Shown here piece by piece: positions 33,764-43,681 of a DNA stretch of 64,000 nt (the first letter of the stretch is position 1; each line of letters begins with the position of its first letter). The notes under the pieces were generated by a model that had not been told where the DNA came from, ran no database searches, and was given only the letters and a program-made list of their open reading frames with translations. This DNA comes from Salibacterium aidingense DSM 18341 (GTDB taxonomy: Bacteria; Bacillota; Bacilli; Bacillales; Marinococcaceae), in assembly GCF_000429685.1 (NCBI RefSeq), contig NZ_AUCI01000001.1, forward strand, positions 310,001-374,000, given 5' to 3'. Both the position numbers and the translations under genes were made by a program.

Positions 33764-34918
33764 TTACAATGTTCGGAGGAGTTGGACGAGCAGGGCTAGG
33801 CGTTTGGGGATTTTGTCGCGTAATATATGTTCATGTACGGCGTGGGCGCCTGCTCCAATGGGTCCAAGGCCGTCCAGGGTCGGGACTCCTGCTGCCGCTG
33901 TTAAGTTGCCGTCACTGATCGCACCGGTGGACGCTTCCGTCAGTTCATATCCTAACTCTTTCGCTTCTTTTTTGGCTTTTTCATACAGCGCCACCACTTT
34001 TTCCGTTCTATCAAGCGGCGGCCGTTTTACCAGGGTCTCCAAGTCCAGGGCGGCCCCTGAAAGAACAGGAGACAGAGAGGCCATCTTCTCGGATAACCTG
34101 GTAATTTCTTCTTCCGATGGAACTCTGGCATCGACTTCCAGCACGGCTTCGGCAGGGATGACGTTGGTTCGGGTTCCTCCCTTAATAATTCCGCAGCTCA
34201 AGGTAGTGCCTTTTTCATAGTCTGTCAGCTGCTGAATACGGAGAATCTGATGGGCGATTTCTTCTATCGCATTGGTTCCTTTTTCATGATCCATCCCTGC
34301 ATGAGAGGAAACGCCGGAGGCCGTCAATTTAAAATACATAATCCCTTTTCGCTCTGTTAATACCGCATCCCCCTCCCCTCCTTCAAGAATAAGCACCGCT
34401 TCAGACTCTTTCGCCAGCGTACCAATAATTTCTCTCGACGTGGCGCTGTTCATTTCTTCGTCCGAGTTAAACAATACAGTGAGCGGACGTTTCAGCGTAT
34501 CGTTATAGTCCTGTATCATCTTCACCGCCGTCAGCAGAAAGGATATAGCTCCCTTCATATCAAAGACGCCGGGGCCCGAAATTGTATTGCCTTCCTCCCG
34601 AAACGGCATCGTCTCCAGCGTACCTTTCTGCCATACCGTATCCATATGGGCGATAACCAGTAAAGGCTTTAAGGATTCATCTTCCCCCGCCCATGTTGCA
34701 ATAACATGATCTCCACGCTCCTCATGATGGGACGGCTCGACTGCAATGCGGGCCCCCAGCTGCTTCCCATGCTCTTTAATCAACTTTCCAACTTGGTTCA
34801 CCGCTTCTCTATCATAGGTCGGGGATTCTATTTCTACCAATTCTTTCAATAAAGAAATGGCATCTTGTTCGTATGCGGCCGCCACTTCCAGCATTTCCTC
34901 TGTTTTCGGCAAAGACAT
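33764..34918 (-). CDS. M20-family metallopeptidase (glutamate carboxypeptidase/ArgE-DapE type)
   Basis: A 384-residue zinc hydrolase. Metal ligands and catalytic residues fit the family: VIAHMDTVW, FDMKGAIS, SDEEMNS, a further Glu in LILEGGEG, and the late AHAVHEH. A dimerisation domain with SSHAGMDHEKGTNAIEE lies in the middle. Members remove an amino acid or acyl group from an N-acyl or peptide bond. It is the last gene of the long GntR-controlled operon, 17 bases after the aldehyde dehydrogenase gene. The link to a sugar-acid type pathway suggests the substrate may be an N-acylated or amide-bearing compound. Confidence 0.88.
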   Translation of the reverse strand: MSLPKTEEMLEVAAAYEQDAISLLKELVEIESPTYDREAVNQVGKLIKEHGKQLGARIAVEPSHHEERGDHVIATWAGEDESLKPLLVIAHMDTVWQKGTLETMPFREEGNTISGPGVFDMKGAISFLLTAVKMIQDYNDTLKRPLTVLFNSDEEMNSATSREIIGTLAKESEAVLILEGGEGDAVLTERKGIMYFKLTASGVSSHAGMDHEKGTNAIEEIAHQILRIQQLTDYEKGTTLSCGIIKGGTRTNVIPAEAVLEVDARVPSEEEITRLSEKMASLSPVLSGAALDLETLVKRPPLDRTEKVVALYEKAKKEAKELGYELTEASTGAISDGNLTAAAGVPTLDGLGPIGAGAHAVHEHILRDKIPKRLALLVQLLRTL

Positions 34919-34935
34919 AGACGTTCCCCCCTTAA

Positions 34936-36378
34936 TTATGGCGTAATGGATACTGTTTTTATCGATGTATAAAATTCTTTGGCTGCTTCTCCTTGTTCTC
35001 TGGAATAGGAACTCGAAGCTTTCATTCCACCAAAGGGAGCATGCAGTTCCACTCCTGCACTTTCTCCGTTCACCCTTACCAGACCGGCTTCTATTTTTTC
35101 TGTAAAGGTAAGAGCTTTCTCAATGTCTGACGTAAAATAGGAAGCACTCAACCCGTATTTTGTATTATTGGCTTGTTGCAGTGCTTCTTCCATAGAAGCT
35201 GTTTTGATTAAAGCCAAAACCGGGCCGAAAATCTCTTCCTGGGCGATCGTCATCTCAGAAGTTACATTTTCAAATACGGTGGGTTCTATGAAATTCCCGA
35301 AAGCCGCAGCTCCGTCCTCTATCCGATGGCCCCCGGCAATTAATGTTGCGCCTTCCTTTTCACCGAGTTCGATATACTGAAGTATGGAATCAAGCTGGGT
35401 TTCCGAAATAACAGGACCCATCCATGTATTTTCTTTCATTCCATTTCCTGTTTGAATAGAATTCACTTTTTCCAGCAGTTTCTTTTTAAACGTATCGTAG
35501 ACGGCTTCATGAATAAATACCCGGCTGGTGGCCGTACATTTCTGACCGGCGGACTTTAACCCTCCCGAAACTGTAAGGTCCACAGCCCGCTCTAAATCAG
35601 CGTCTTCCTCTACAAGAACCGGGTTTTTTCCTCCCATTTCCAGCTGGTACTTTGTTCCCTGCTCCAGACAGGATTGAGCAATCACTTTTCCTGTTTGATC
35701 AGAACCAGTAAATGATATCCCATCCACCTCCGGATGGGAGGCGAGGGCCTGGCCAACCACAGAGCCTTTTCCTGTGACATAATTAACCACCCCGGGCGGA
35801 AAACCAGCATCGTCAAATATTTCGATGAGTTTAGCCGCCGTGACTGCTGCCTCCGTCGCTGGCTTCATAACAACCGTATTTCCATAAATGAAGGCAGGTG
35901 CCATTTTCCATACCGGAATGGCCACCGGAAAATTCCAAGGGGAAATAATCCCAACCACCCCTAACGGAACTCTTGTCGTATAATGCAGGGTTCCTGGGTC
36001 GGAGGAGGGAAGATGGTCTCCGTCTTTTTTCCACCCTTCGGCTGCATAATACCGCAGAATCTGTACTCCCCGCATCGTTTCCCCTTTGGCCTCCGCGAAC
36101 GTTTTCCCCATTTCTTTCGTTAAACAGGCAGCAACGTCGTCGAGTCTCTCCTCCAGCTTCTCTGCCGCCCGGTACAGCAGACTTCCACGCTGTATCGATC
36201 CTGACTTCACCCATCCTTCCTTCGCTGCCCCTGCTGCGCGGACCGCTTCTTCTACCTCTTTTGGTGTAGAAGATGGAACTGTACCGACCAGCTCCCGGTT
36301 GTCCGCCGGGTTATAATTCGAAATATGGCCGCCAGCTGCTTTCCATTCTCCGTTAATGTAATTAAGACAATTCAACAT
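34936..36378 (-). CDS. NAD(P)-dependent aldehyde dehydrogenase (2,5-dioxovalerate DH-like)
   Basis: A 480-residue [20 protein letters not shown], the cofactor turn FTGSDQTGK, the general base Glu in QLEMGGKNP and the catalytic Cys in [11 protein letters not shown] are all present, as is EEIFGPVL. The sequence looks most like alpha-ketoglutarate semialdehyde dehydrogenases (YcbD/GucD) of sugar-acid catabolism. ATG 36378 has AAAGGAG eight bases upstream and overlaps the DctQ stop by 17 bases. It would oxidise the aldehyde made by the ThDP enzyme of the same operon or a semialdehyde from dehydration. Confidence 0.9.
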   Translation of the reverse strand: MLNCLNYINGEWKAAGGHISNYNPADNRELVGTVPSSTPKEVEEAVRAAGAAKEGWVKSGSIQRGSLLYRAAEKLEERLDDVAACLTKEMGKTFAEAKGETMRGVQILRYYAAEGWKKDGDHLPSSDPGTLHYTTRVPLGVVGIISPWNFPVAIPVWKMAPAFIYGNTVVMKPATEAAVTAAKLIEIFDDAGFPPGVVNYVTGKGSVVGQALASHPEVDGISFTGSDQTGKVIAQSCLEQGTKYQLEMGGKNPVLVEEDADLERAVDLTVSGGLKSAGQKCTATSRVFIHEAVYDTFKKKLLEKVNSIQTGNGMKENTWMGPVISETQLDSILQYIELGEKEGATLIAGGHRIEDGAAAFGNFIEPTVFENVTSEMTIAQEEIFGPVLALIKTASMEEALQQANNTKYGLSASYFTSDIEKALTFTEKIEAGLVRVNGESAGVELHAPFGGMKASSSYSREQGEAAKEFYTSIKTVSITP

Positions 36379-36859
36379 GTTTCCGCTCCTTTCGATACTT
36401 CTTAAAAATCTGTACGAGGGACTCTATTAAAAACAAAACCATGATGACACCACTGACAGGAAGGGACAAATAGGCATAGCTGGTCGACCATCCTAGAATG
36501 GTGTAACGGATTCCCTGCTGCGCCTCTACCACTTCCCATCCTGTAACGGTCAAAATGATGAAAAACAGTAAAAATATCGTTCTTGTTATTAAATCAATAA
36601 CTGTTCCCCATTTCTTAGGAATTTTATATTTTAAGTAATCGATGGCCAGATGCTCATTCCGCCTCAATGCCACCACCGCCCCCAAAGCAACGATCCAGAT
36701 AATAATAAACTGAGACAAATCCACAGACCATAGTAGGGAATAACTGGTCAGCGTCCTGAGTAATATCTGGGTAACATTAAGCAGAAAGAGAAACAAAAAG
36801 ATGACGCCTACCGTGTAGAATAAAACAGTCTCGATACCTTTCATTGTTTTTGTCCACAT
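36362..36859 (-). CDS. TRAP transporter small membrane subunit (DctQ family)
   Basis: A 165-residue protein with four hydrophobic segments. Family features are [20 protein letters not shown] near residue 30 and [16 protein letters not shown] in the central loop. It lies between the DctM gene (three bases away) and the ALDH gene (overlapping). Transport role as for its paralogue in this window, but the two differ clearly in sequence, so the operons serve different substrates. Confidence 0.88.
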   Translation of the reverse strand: MWTKTMKGIETVLFYTVGVIFLFLFLLNVTQILLRTLTSYSLLWSVDLSQFIIIWIVALGAVVALRRNEHLAIDYLKYKIPKKWGTVIDLITRTIFLLFFIILTVTGWEVVEAQQGIRYTILGWSTSYAYLSLPVSGVIMVLFLIESLVQIFKKYRKERKHVELS

Positions 36860-36862
36860 TTT

Positions 36863-38146
36863 CTACTCCCCCATCATAGAGTACGGAATCCAGGTAACTA
36901 AGGACGGTACAAAGGTAATAAGTAATAACACCGCTAGTAACGCAAGCACAAACGGAAAAATGGAACGACCTACGACATGGAAAGGGATCTTCCCAATCCT
37001 GGAAACGATATATAACAACGCTCCAACCGGAGGTGTGACAAGGCCGATCATTAAGTTCACGACAACCACCACACCAAAATGAATCGGATCCACCCCTAGT
37101 TCCAACGCTAATGGAAGCAGGACAGGGATAAAAATCAACATAGCAGGCAGCGCATCCATGATCATGCCGATAAATAACAAAAAGATGTTAACCAAAATGA
37201 GAAAGGTAACAGCATTGACATGTAAGGACAAAAACAATTCGGCTAATTGATCTGCCACCTGCTCTCCCGCCATGATCCAGGAAAAGATTCCCACAATGGA
37301 AAACAAGACCATGATGGTGGAGGCAAACACGCCGGTACTGGCAAAGATATGCACAAGATCTTTCCAGGAAATAGCCCGATAGACAAACATTCCTATTAAT
37401 AACACGTAAGCTGTAGCAAGGATAGCCACTTCTGTTACCGTTACCATCCCTGTGATAATTCCAAGGATAATAATAACCGGAGCCACTAAAGCAAAAAAGG
37501 TATCTTTAAATAACGACATGAACTTTTTCCAGGACCTCTTGTAATCGACCACCGGCAGATCCTGCTTTTTCATCAGAACATAACAAATTACTAAGAGAGC
37601 GGCTCCCATAAGAAACCCAGGAATAATCCCTCCAAGAAATAACCGGCCTACAGAAAGGTTTGTGATAAGTGCCAGGAATACCATGGGTATACTGGGCGGA
37701 ATGATGGGGCCGATGGTTGCTGCGGCCGCGTTAATAGAGGCGGAAAATCCCTCTTTGTATCCATCCTTTTTCATAGCCGGCAGCATGACAGACGAGACTG
37801 CACTGCAATCCGCAGGTGCGGATCCTGATACCCCGGCTGAGAATATGTTGACTCCGACCGCAGAGTAAGCGAGGCCTCCTTTTAATTTTCCAATAAAAAA
37901 TTTTGAAAACTCTACCAGGCGTAATGTCATCCCCGACCGGTTCATCAGTTCTCCGGCCAATATAAAAAAGGGGATAGCAAGCAGCGTATAACTGTCTATT
38001 TCTTTCACCATGGTGGATGTTAATAGGTTAAGCGGAGTATCCGTTGCTACAAGCAAATAAATCATGGAAGCCGCACCCATGGAGATATAAATTTCCAGCC
38101 CTAACGCCATGAATGCAAACATTAGCACAAATAATAAAACAATCAT
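36863..38146 (-). CDS. TRAP transporter large membrane subunit (DctM family)
   Basis: A 427-residue membrane protein with about twelve hydrophobic segments. It has TLLAIPFFILAGELMNRSG, GVSGSAPADCSAVSSVML, IGPIIPPSIPMVFLAL and MIGLVTPPVGALLYIV, all family markers. AAAGGGGGG precedes ATG 38146. It follows the binding protein gene by 75 bases, in the order DctP, DctM, DctQ, which differs from the DctP, DctQ, DctM order of the other TRAP operon. Confidence 0.92.
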   Translation of the reverse strand: MIVLLFVLMFAFMALGLEIYISMGAASMIYLLVATDTPLNLLTSTMVKEIDSYTLLAIPFFILAGELMNRSGMTLRLVEFSKFFIGKLKGGLAYSAVGVNIFSAGVSGSAPADCSAVSSVMLPAMKKDGYKEGFSASINAAAATIGPIIPPSIPMVFLALITNLSVGRLFLGGIIPGFLMGAALLVICYVLMKKQDLPVVDYKRSWKKFMSLFKDTFFALVAPVIIILGIITGMVTVTEVAILATAYVLLIGMFVYRAISWKDLVHIFASTGVFASTIMVLFSIVGIFSWIMAGEQVADQLAELFLSLHVNAVTFLILVNIFLLFIGMIMDALPAMLIFIPVLLPLALELGVDPIHFGVVVVVNLMIGLVTPPVGALLYIVSRIGKIPFHVVGRSIFPFVLALLAVLLLITFVPSLVTWIPYSMMGE

Positions 38147-38221
38147 TTCCTTCCCCCCTTTTTGCCAGAGTAGATCATCAGTTTGTTCTTCAGGTGAAAA
38201 GGGCGAGAAAATCTCCCCTCT

Positions 38222-39286
38222 TTATTGTTCCTTTAATTCATTGACGGTGTCTAAAAGCCCCTCCGGCCATAAGTCCCCATCAAATTCCTCTGCTGTGGGT
38301 TCCAGCGCTTCACGAATAGAGTCTACATCCGGCTCAATATATTCCATGTTTTCCTTTAGAAAATCAAGAGATTCATTGATCTGCTCCCGGGCTAATTCTG
38401 TCTGCATTTCGCCGGCTTCCACTGCTGCCTCTGACATGATCTCCTGCTGCCCGCTGCTTAAGGACTGCCAGAGCTCCTCACTGATATACCAACTTTTTAC
38501 ATCCCGGATGTAGTTCGTTTCCATGACGTAATCCTGGACTTCATAAAAGCTGCTGTTTTCCACGGTAATAAACCCATTTTCCTGAGCATCTGCTGTGCCT
38601 TGATTGAGAGCCATATACAAATCAGAAAAAGGCACGACGACCGGCTCCGCTCCGAGAGCTTCCATCGATCGTTGCACAATCGGAGCTTCCGCTGTACGTA
38701 TTTTTAACCCATTAAAATCGTCGGCTGATTCGACGGGCTGGTTTGCAGTTAACTGCCTTGCTTCAGTATCACCAATGGATTTAATCACCCTTACCCCGGT
38801 TGCTTCTGCAGCTTCGTCAAATATGGGTTGAAATTCTTCCGAGTCAAGGATCTCTACCATCTGATCATAGCTTTCCCAGTAAAAAGGAAGAGATAGAATA
38901 TTAAACGCTTCAGCTCCTTCCATCCAGCCGTAGGAAGATATTCCTTCATACATCATGTCTACCGTGTTGGTATTCATCCCGGAGAACATGTCATTAATGT
39001 CACCCAGTTCGCTGTTTGGAAAGACATCCACCGTGATAGAACCATCGGATTTCTCGTTTACCAGTTCCGCAAAATGATTCGCAGACTGGGTGGTTGGATC
39101 ATCCTCTGTCCTAATGGTACCTAGTTTCAAGGTTATGTCTTCTTCTGCGGCAGCCTGCTCATTCTCTGATCCGCCTGCTTCTCCCGACGTTTCTTCTTCT
39201 CCCCCGTCACTTCCCGTCTCACTGCCACACGCGGCTAATACCAGCCACAGGCCCAATAACGCCGCCAACAACCAGAATTTTTTCAT
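38222..39286 (-). CDS. TRAP transporter solute-binding lipoprotein (DctP family)
   Basis: A 354-residue lipoprotein. The signal peptide ends in LVLAACG, followed by a Glu/Gly-rich linker and the DctP domain with NSELGDINDMFSG, GLKIRTAEAPIVQRSMEALG where the Arg is the carboxylate clamp, and DLYMALNQGTADAQENG. AGGAGG precedes ATG 39286. It is transcribed 21 bases after the ThDP enzyme gene, so uptake and catabolism are encoded in one unit. Confidence 0.92.
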   Translation of the reverse strand: MKKFWLLAALLGLWLVLAACGSETGSDGGEEETSGEAGGSENEQAAAEEDITLKLGTIRTEDDPTTQSANHFAELVNEKSDGSITVDVFPNSELGDINDMFSGMNTNTVDMMYEGISSYGWMEGAEAFNILSLPFYWESYDQMVEILDSEEFQPIFDEAAEATGVRVIKSIGDTEARQLTANQPVESADDFNGLKIRTAEAPIVQRSMEALGAEPVVVPFSDLYMALNQGTADAQENGFITVENSSFYEVQDYVMETNYIRDVKSWYISEELWQSLSSGQQEIMSEAAVEAGEMQTELAREQINESLDFLKENMEYIEPDVDSIREALEPTAEEFDGDLWPEGLLDTVNELKEQ

Positions 39287-39307
39287 GGGTTATTCCTCCT
39301 AAAGGTT

Positions 39308-40957
39308 TTATTTATGAAAATCGGAAAGGTCCGATAATACCGAAATTTTCTCCGGGTCACAGATTACTTCAATAACAGCAGGTTCCTTTTGCTCCATGGC
39401 TCTTTTTAACGCGTCCGCAAACGAAGCGTCATCCTTTATACGCTCGCTTCTTATACCTATAGCTTCTGCCAATCCAGTAAAATCAATATCTGCCAGTGAT
39501 GTTCCAATCACATGGCCTGGAAACTGTTTTTCCTGATGCATACGGATGGTACCGTACATGCTGTTATTAAATACAAGGGCAATCACCGGCACATTTTCTC
39601 TTTTGGCTGTTTCCAGCTCCTGCACCGTCATCATAAACCCGCCATCCCCGGATAACGAAACGACTGTCTGCTCCGGCCGGGCAAGTTTCGCGGCGATCGC
39701 TGCCGGCAGGCCGTAGCCCATTGCCCCGCTGGTAGGACCTATATAGGTATGGGCATTATGAAACTGATAGTAGTTGTGGAGCCAGGCGGAAAAGTTCCCC
39801 GCATCGTTTGTAATAATCGCATCCTCCGGCAGAATATTCTGCATGTTTCTAATAATTTGTTGCATGTCTACGGTGTCTGGGTGCGGCCTGTCTGGAATGG
39901 CCGTTGCTTCCAAATAGGCATTCCGACGCTGCTTGGCCCACTCTTTCCACTCCGTTTTAGGCTGCACCGTACTTTCTAATAAAGCTGTCAATGCTTTGGC
40001 AGCGTCTGCCGTTACGCCAACATCAGGAGGATAAACTTTTCCCAGCGTATCTGGGTCAATATCGATGTGAAGAAGCGTCATTTGCTCTGAAAAGAGTGAA
40101 TAACTTTGAGTTGTAATTTCGGAGAAACGAGTTCCAATAGCCAGTACTACATCGGCTTGACGGGCCGTATCCAGAATAGCCGGAAGGGTCCCAAGACCAG
40201 AATGTCCTACATATTGTTCGTGATTGTTTGGAATGACGTCATGGCGCCGAAACGAAGCCAGCACTGGAATATTAGTCTTTTCAGCAAAGCGTTGTAATAA
40301 CGCTTCAGCATCGGATAAAAGGACACCGCCTCCGGCCACGATCAACGGCCGTTTTGCTGTTTGCAATAATTCAACGGCTTGATTAATTTCATTTACTTCC
40401 GGAAAGGGGCGGGACACCTGGTAACCCGGAAGCTCTTTATAGGCGCTTTTTTCTCCTAATAGATCGGCCGGCAGAGAGATAACCACCGGTCCCGGCCGTC
40501 CAGATTGAGCAATCCGGAAAGCCCGACTGACCATTTCATTTGTTCTTCCAGGGTCTGTTAATTCATACGTCCATTTCGTCATGGGGGCGAACATCTGCTC
40601 AAGCTCTATTTCCTGAAACCCTTCCCGCCCCCGGAATCGCCGCTCGACCTGTCCGAGAAAAACTACCATCGGGGTGGAATCCTGATAAGCTGTATGCACT
40701 CCGATGGCAAGGTTGGATGCCCCTACTCCCCTGGTTGCTGCAGCTACCCCGGGTTTTTTCGACGCTTTTCCATATGCTTCCGCCATAAAAGAGGCTCCGC
40801 CCTCGTGCCTCGCAGCGACAAAATCGATGCTCCCGTCCTTATAAATTTCGTCCATTAGATCAAGAAAGCTTTCTCCCGGAACAGAAAAGACACGGTCAAT
40901 TTGTTCCCGCTTCATGATCTCGACAATTTGCTTTGCAACGGTCCAGTTATTTTCCAT
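39308..40957 (-). CDS. Thiamine diphosphate-dependent enzyme (acetolactate synthase / 2-oxo acid decarboxylase family)
   Basis: A 549-residue three-domain ThDP enzyme. The catalytic Glu is in AARHEGGASFMAEA, and the ThDP-Mg motif runs from SGDGGFMMTVQE to the Asn pair in ALVFNN. It resembles large acetolactate synthase subunits, but an operon with a dehydratase and an aldehyde dehydrogenase makes decarboxylation or carboligation of a 2-oxo acid more likely than branched-chain synthesis; no regulatory small subunit is present. It overlaps the RidA gene by 11 bases. The exact reaction is not known. Confidence 0.82.
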   Translation of the reverse strand: MENNWTVAKQIVEIMKREQIDRVFSVPGESFLDLMDEIYKDGSIDFVAARHEGGASFMAEAYGKASKKPGVAAATRGVGASNLAIGVHTAYQDSTPMVVFLGQVERRFRGREGFQEIELEQMFAPMTKWTYELTDPGRTNEMVSRAFRIAQSGRPGPVVISLPADLLGEKSAYKELPGYQVSRPFPEVNEINQAVELLQTAKRPLIVAGGGVLLSDAEALLQRFAEKTNIPVLASFRRHDVIPNNHEQYVGHSGLGTLPAILDTARQADVVLAIGTRFSEITTQSYSLFSEQMTLLHIDIDPDTLGKVYPPDVGVTADAAKALTALLESTVQPKTEWKEWAKQRRNAYLEATAIPDRPHPDTVDMQQIIRNMQNILPEDAIITNDAGNFSAWLHNYYQFHNAHTYIGPTSGAMGYGLPAAIAAKLARPEQTVVSLSGDGGFMMTVQELETAKRENVPVIALVFNNSMYGTIRMHQEKQFPGHVIGTSLADIDFTGLAEAIGIRSERIKDDASFADALKRAMEQKEPAVIEVICDPEKISVLSDLSDFHK

Positions 40958-41432
40958 AAAAATCCCCTTCTTTGTTTATTGCAGCTATCATTTCTATCTC
41001 TACCGGGGTGCTTCTGGGAAGCGCATTAACACCAATTGCAGCACGGGCATGCCGTCCTTTTTCTCCAAACACGCTTCCTAAGAGAGCAGAAGCGGCGTCT
41101 ATCACACGGGGCTGGGCATCAAACCCTTCGGAGGACTGAACATATCCGGTTATTTTTATAATTTTTTCAATAGCATCAAGCGAACCGGTATGTTGTTTAA
41201 TACAGGCGAGGCCTTGTAAAATACAAGTAATGGCAGCTTCCTTCGCTTCTTCTATGCTCACCACCGCAGGCACTTCTCCTTTTACTTTCACCTCCCCCTC
41301 CACTTTTGGAAGCTGGCCGCTGACGTAGGCTATATCGTGGTGAACAACAACAGGCACATAGTCAAAAGAAGGTTTAGCCGCAATAGGCAATAAATATCCC
41401 ATTTCTTCCAATTTGGTTTCATAGTTAGACAT
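40947..41432 (-). CDS. RidA-family protein (YjgF/YER057c/UK114)
   Basis: A 161-residue member of the longer RidA group. It has KPSFDYVPVVVHHDIAYVSG near the start, AAITCILQGLACIKQ in the middle, and the C-terminal ARAAIGVNALPRSTPVEIEM, where the family keeps an Arg for binding carboxylates. RidA proteins hydrolyse reactive imines and enamines. ATG 41432 has GGAGG six bases upstream; the ATG at 41438 touches the site. Its place next to the ThDP enzyme suggests an imine or an oxo-acid intermediate, or a non-canonical hydrolase role. Confidence 0.88.
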   Translation of the reverse strand: MSNYETKLEEMGYLLPIAAKPSFDYVPVVVHHDIAYVSGQLPKVEGEVKVKGEVPAVVSIEEAKEAAITCILQGLACIKQHTGSLDAIEKIIKITGYVQSSEGFDAQPRVIDAASALLGSVFGEKGRHARAAIGVNALPRSTPVEIEMIAAINKEGDFYGK

Positions 41433-42372
41433 GTTCATCCTCCAATACTTTTAAGTAATCCCGACAGGCTTTCCTTACGTCATAATCAGGAACATATCGT
41501 AAATCCTTCTCCACTCTGGAAACGTCAATCAGCGGGTAAGTATTCTGTTGGGAGGACTGTTTTTCCGCCCGGATGAGAGAGGACTCTGTCCATTGATTGA
41601 CCGTCTCTGCAAGTTCTTCCCAGGTGGTCGTGTGGCTTTTTACGTTGTATATGTTTTCGAGTGGCCTGGCAGTTATAGCTGCTTTATAAAATAGCTCTCC
41701 CACATCTTTTACATACATTAAGTCCATAGGCTGCTCATGCTGTTTGATGGTTAATGACTGCTTCCGGTGGGCGGATTCAAATAAATCTACAAGACTATTT
41801 CCTGCTCCTTTATACCAGCGGCCGGGCCCATACACGAGCGGCAGCCGGAATGCTGCGATTTCCATCTGGTACATATCACGATAGTAATTGGTCATCAACT
41901 CATCCATGACTTTCGTGGAGCCGTAGAAGGTGTGCGGATTAACCGCCATCTTTTCATCCACCTTAACCGGGGCGTATTCCTCCTTCCATCCATATACCGT
42001 TGTGGAACTGGACCATAATACTTTATTAATCTGCGCAATTTGAGCAGCTTCGATCACGTTGTAAAACCCATGAATGTTTACTTGAAGAGCTTTATCGGGA
42101 TGATGCCGGGCCCCCTGAGCCAGTCCGTCTTTTCCGGCGCCAAATGCGGCAAGATGAATAAGCACATCCGGTTTTACTTTTAAAAGACAACGCTGCAAGG
42201 AAGGAAAATCGGTGATATCTCCCTTGATTTGCTGAACATTTTCTCCAAGATCCTCCAACAGATTTTCTCCCACGCCAGGGCCGAACGTGGTGACTGCAGC
42301 GCCATGATGTATGAATGTTCTGGCGATATGGGATCCAATAAATCCGTCGCCTCCGATAATAACTGTTTTCAT
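41425..42372 (-). CDS. NAD-dependent epimerase/dehydratase (extended SDR)
   Basis: A 315-residue extended SDR. The cofactor motif is IIGGDGFIGSHIA, which departs slightly from GxxGxxG; the active site has SSSTTVYG and the YGSTK pair, and the substrate domain includes PLVYGPGRWYKGAGNS. Members are sugar-nucleotide epimerases or sugar and uronate dehydrogenases. AGGGGGAGGG precedes ATG 42372. It lies between the enolase-superfamily gene and RidA. In a catabolic operon it may act on a free sugar, lactone or acid and not on a nucleotide sugar. Confidence 0.85.
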   Translation of the reverse strand: MKTVIIGGDGFIGSHIARTFIHHGAAVTTFGPGVGENLLEDLGENVQQIKGDITDFPSLQRCLLKVKPDVLIHLAAFGAGKDGLAQGARHHPDKALQVNIHGFYNVIEAAQIAQINKVLWSSSTTVYGWKEEYAPVKVDEKMAVNPHTFYGSTKVMDELMTNYYRDMYQMEIAAFRLPLVYGPGRWYKGAGNSLVDLFESAHRKQSLTIKQHEQPMDLMYVKDVGELFYKAAITARPLENIYNVKSHTTTWEELAETVNQWTESSLIRAEKQSSQQNTYPLIDVSRVEKDLRYVPDYDVRKACRDYLKVLEDEHV

Positions 42373-42384
42373 TTTCCCTCCCCC

Positions 42385-43521
42385 TTAACTAATGCAGTAG
42401 TGCTGTACTTTCTCTTCATCCAGTTCTACTCCCAGGCCGATTTTGTCCAATAAGGTGATTGTTCCATTTTCAAGCTGGATCGGTGAGGTGCCTATCTCGT
42501 CGCGCAGGCCATTTTCTCCAAGATCATACTCAAACATCATAGGCTCAGGTTCTTTTAAAGAATGAGGATAATAAGGGATAGACGCCATCAATTGTAATGC
42601 TGCGGATCTCCCTACAACTCCGCCCCATACATGTGGGGAAATCCTGATATTGTTTGCCTGAGCCATCATTGAAATGGCTTTGGCTTCATATATGCCCCCG
42701 CATTTAGCAAGATCGGGCTGGACGATATCCACTAACTTTTCTTGTATTAACTCTCGGAAACCATAGCGCGTATACTCCGCTTCTCCTGTTGCCAGTGTAA
42801 TCCCGGGCTCCGCATGCTTAATTTGCCGAAAACCATGCAGATCGTGCGGCGGTACCGGTTCTTCCACCCAATAAAGCTCAAAGGGTTTCAGTCTTTCAAT
42901 CATTTGAATAGCAAGATCAGGGGTGTAGTTCCCATTAATATCCACCATGATTTTAATATCCGGCAGGAGTGTACGAACGATTTCCACTCTTTCTATATCT
43001 TCCTGCAGGCTGGTTCCGACTTTTATCTTAATGGCCTGGAGACCGCTGCTTTCTACTAAATGAACCTCCTCCTTCAGTCTTTCCAGGCTGTTTGATTCTG
43101 TGATATAACCAGTAGACCCGTATGCCATAAAGGTATCCCGTGCTTTGCCGCCCAGTAATTTATGAACCGGCATCCCCAGTGTTTTTCCCATCGCATCCCA
43201 GGCTGCCATTTCTATGCCGCTGATGGCGCATACTAAGTAACCTTTCGACGCAAGATGATAAAAACCATTCAGTAGTTTGCTGGCAATAGTTGGATAGTCA
43301 AACAATTGCTTGGACAAGAACCATTCTCTTAATTCTTCAATCAAGGAATGAATAATCTTTGGAGATCCGAAAGCCTCTCCGTAACCAATCATTCCGCTTT
43401 CGGTTTTCAGTTTTACCAGGGTACATTGTCTTGCTGTCACTAATCCGCGTGCATTTCCATAGCTGTCTCCATTTCTTAATGGATAGCTTAAAGGAATGGA
43501 GTCAATTTCCACCACTTTCAC
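42385..43521 (-). CDS. Enolase-superfamily enzyme (mandelate racemase/muconate lactonizing group)
   Basis: A 378-residue enzyme with KxK in AIKIKVG, metal ligands Asp in MVDINGNY, Glu in WVEEPVPP and Glu in ATGEAEYTRYGF, a second Asp-type site in VQPDLAKCGG, and His in ISPHVWGG. It is a racemase, dehydratase or cycloisomerase on a carboxylate. I chose GTG 43521, which has GAGGTG six bases upstream; the GTG at 43530 overlaps that site. It is the first gene of the operon and sits beside a strong operator for the divergent GntR regulator. Confidence 0.88.
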   Translation of the reverse strand: MKVVEIDSIPLSYPLRNGDSYGNARGLVTARQCTLVKLKTESGMIGYGEAFGSPKIIHSLIEELREWFLSKQLFDYPTIASKLLNGFYHLASKGYLVCAISGIEMAAWDAMGKTLGMPVHKLLGGKARDTFMAYGSTGYITESNSLERLKEEVHLVESSGLQAIKIKVGTSLQEDIERVEIVRTLLPDIKIMVDINGNYTPDLAIQMIERLKPFELYWVEEPVPPHDLHGFRQIKHAEPGITLATGEAEYTRYGFRELIQEKLVDIVQPDLAKCGGIYEAKAISMMAQANNIRISPHVWGGVVGRSAALQLMASIPYYPHSLKEPEPMMFEYDLGENGLRDEIGTSPIQLENGTITLLDKIGLGVELDEEKVQHYCIS

Positions 43522-43572
43522 TGTCGTCACCTCGATTTTATTTAATTGCTATAAATATTAATTTTCTGAAAT

Positions 43573-43625
43573 ATAAGATTGTTAACAATACTACAATGAA
43601 CTTACAATATTGTCAACAATCTTAT
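43573..43625. promoter_or_regulatory. Paired operator of the divergent GntR regulator
   Basis: ATAAGATTGTTAACAAT (43573-43589) and ATTGTCAACAATCTTAT (43609-43625) form a 17-base inverted repeat with one mismatch. Each arm holds its own palindrome ATTGTYAACAAT, as expected for two GntR dimers. It lies between the divergent start codons at 43521 and 43682. Confidence 0.8.
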
Positions 43626-43681
43626 GATTTTCCTTGTTTTTATTTTTATCTTCCTTCATGATAGAGAAAGAGGTGAATAGA

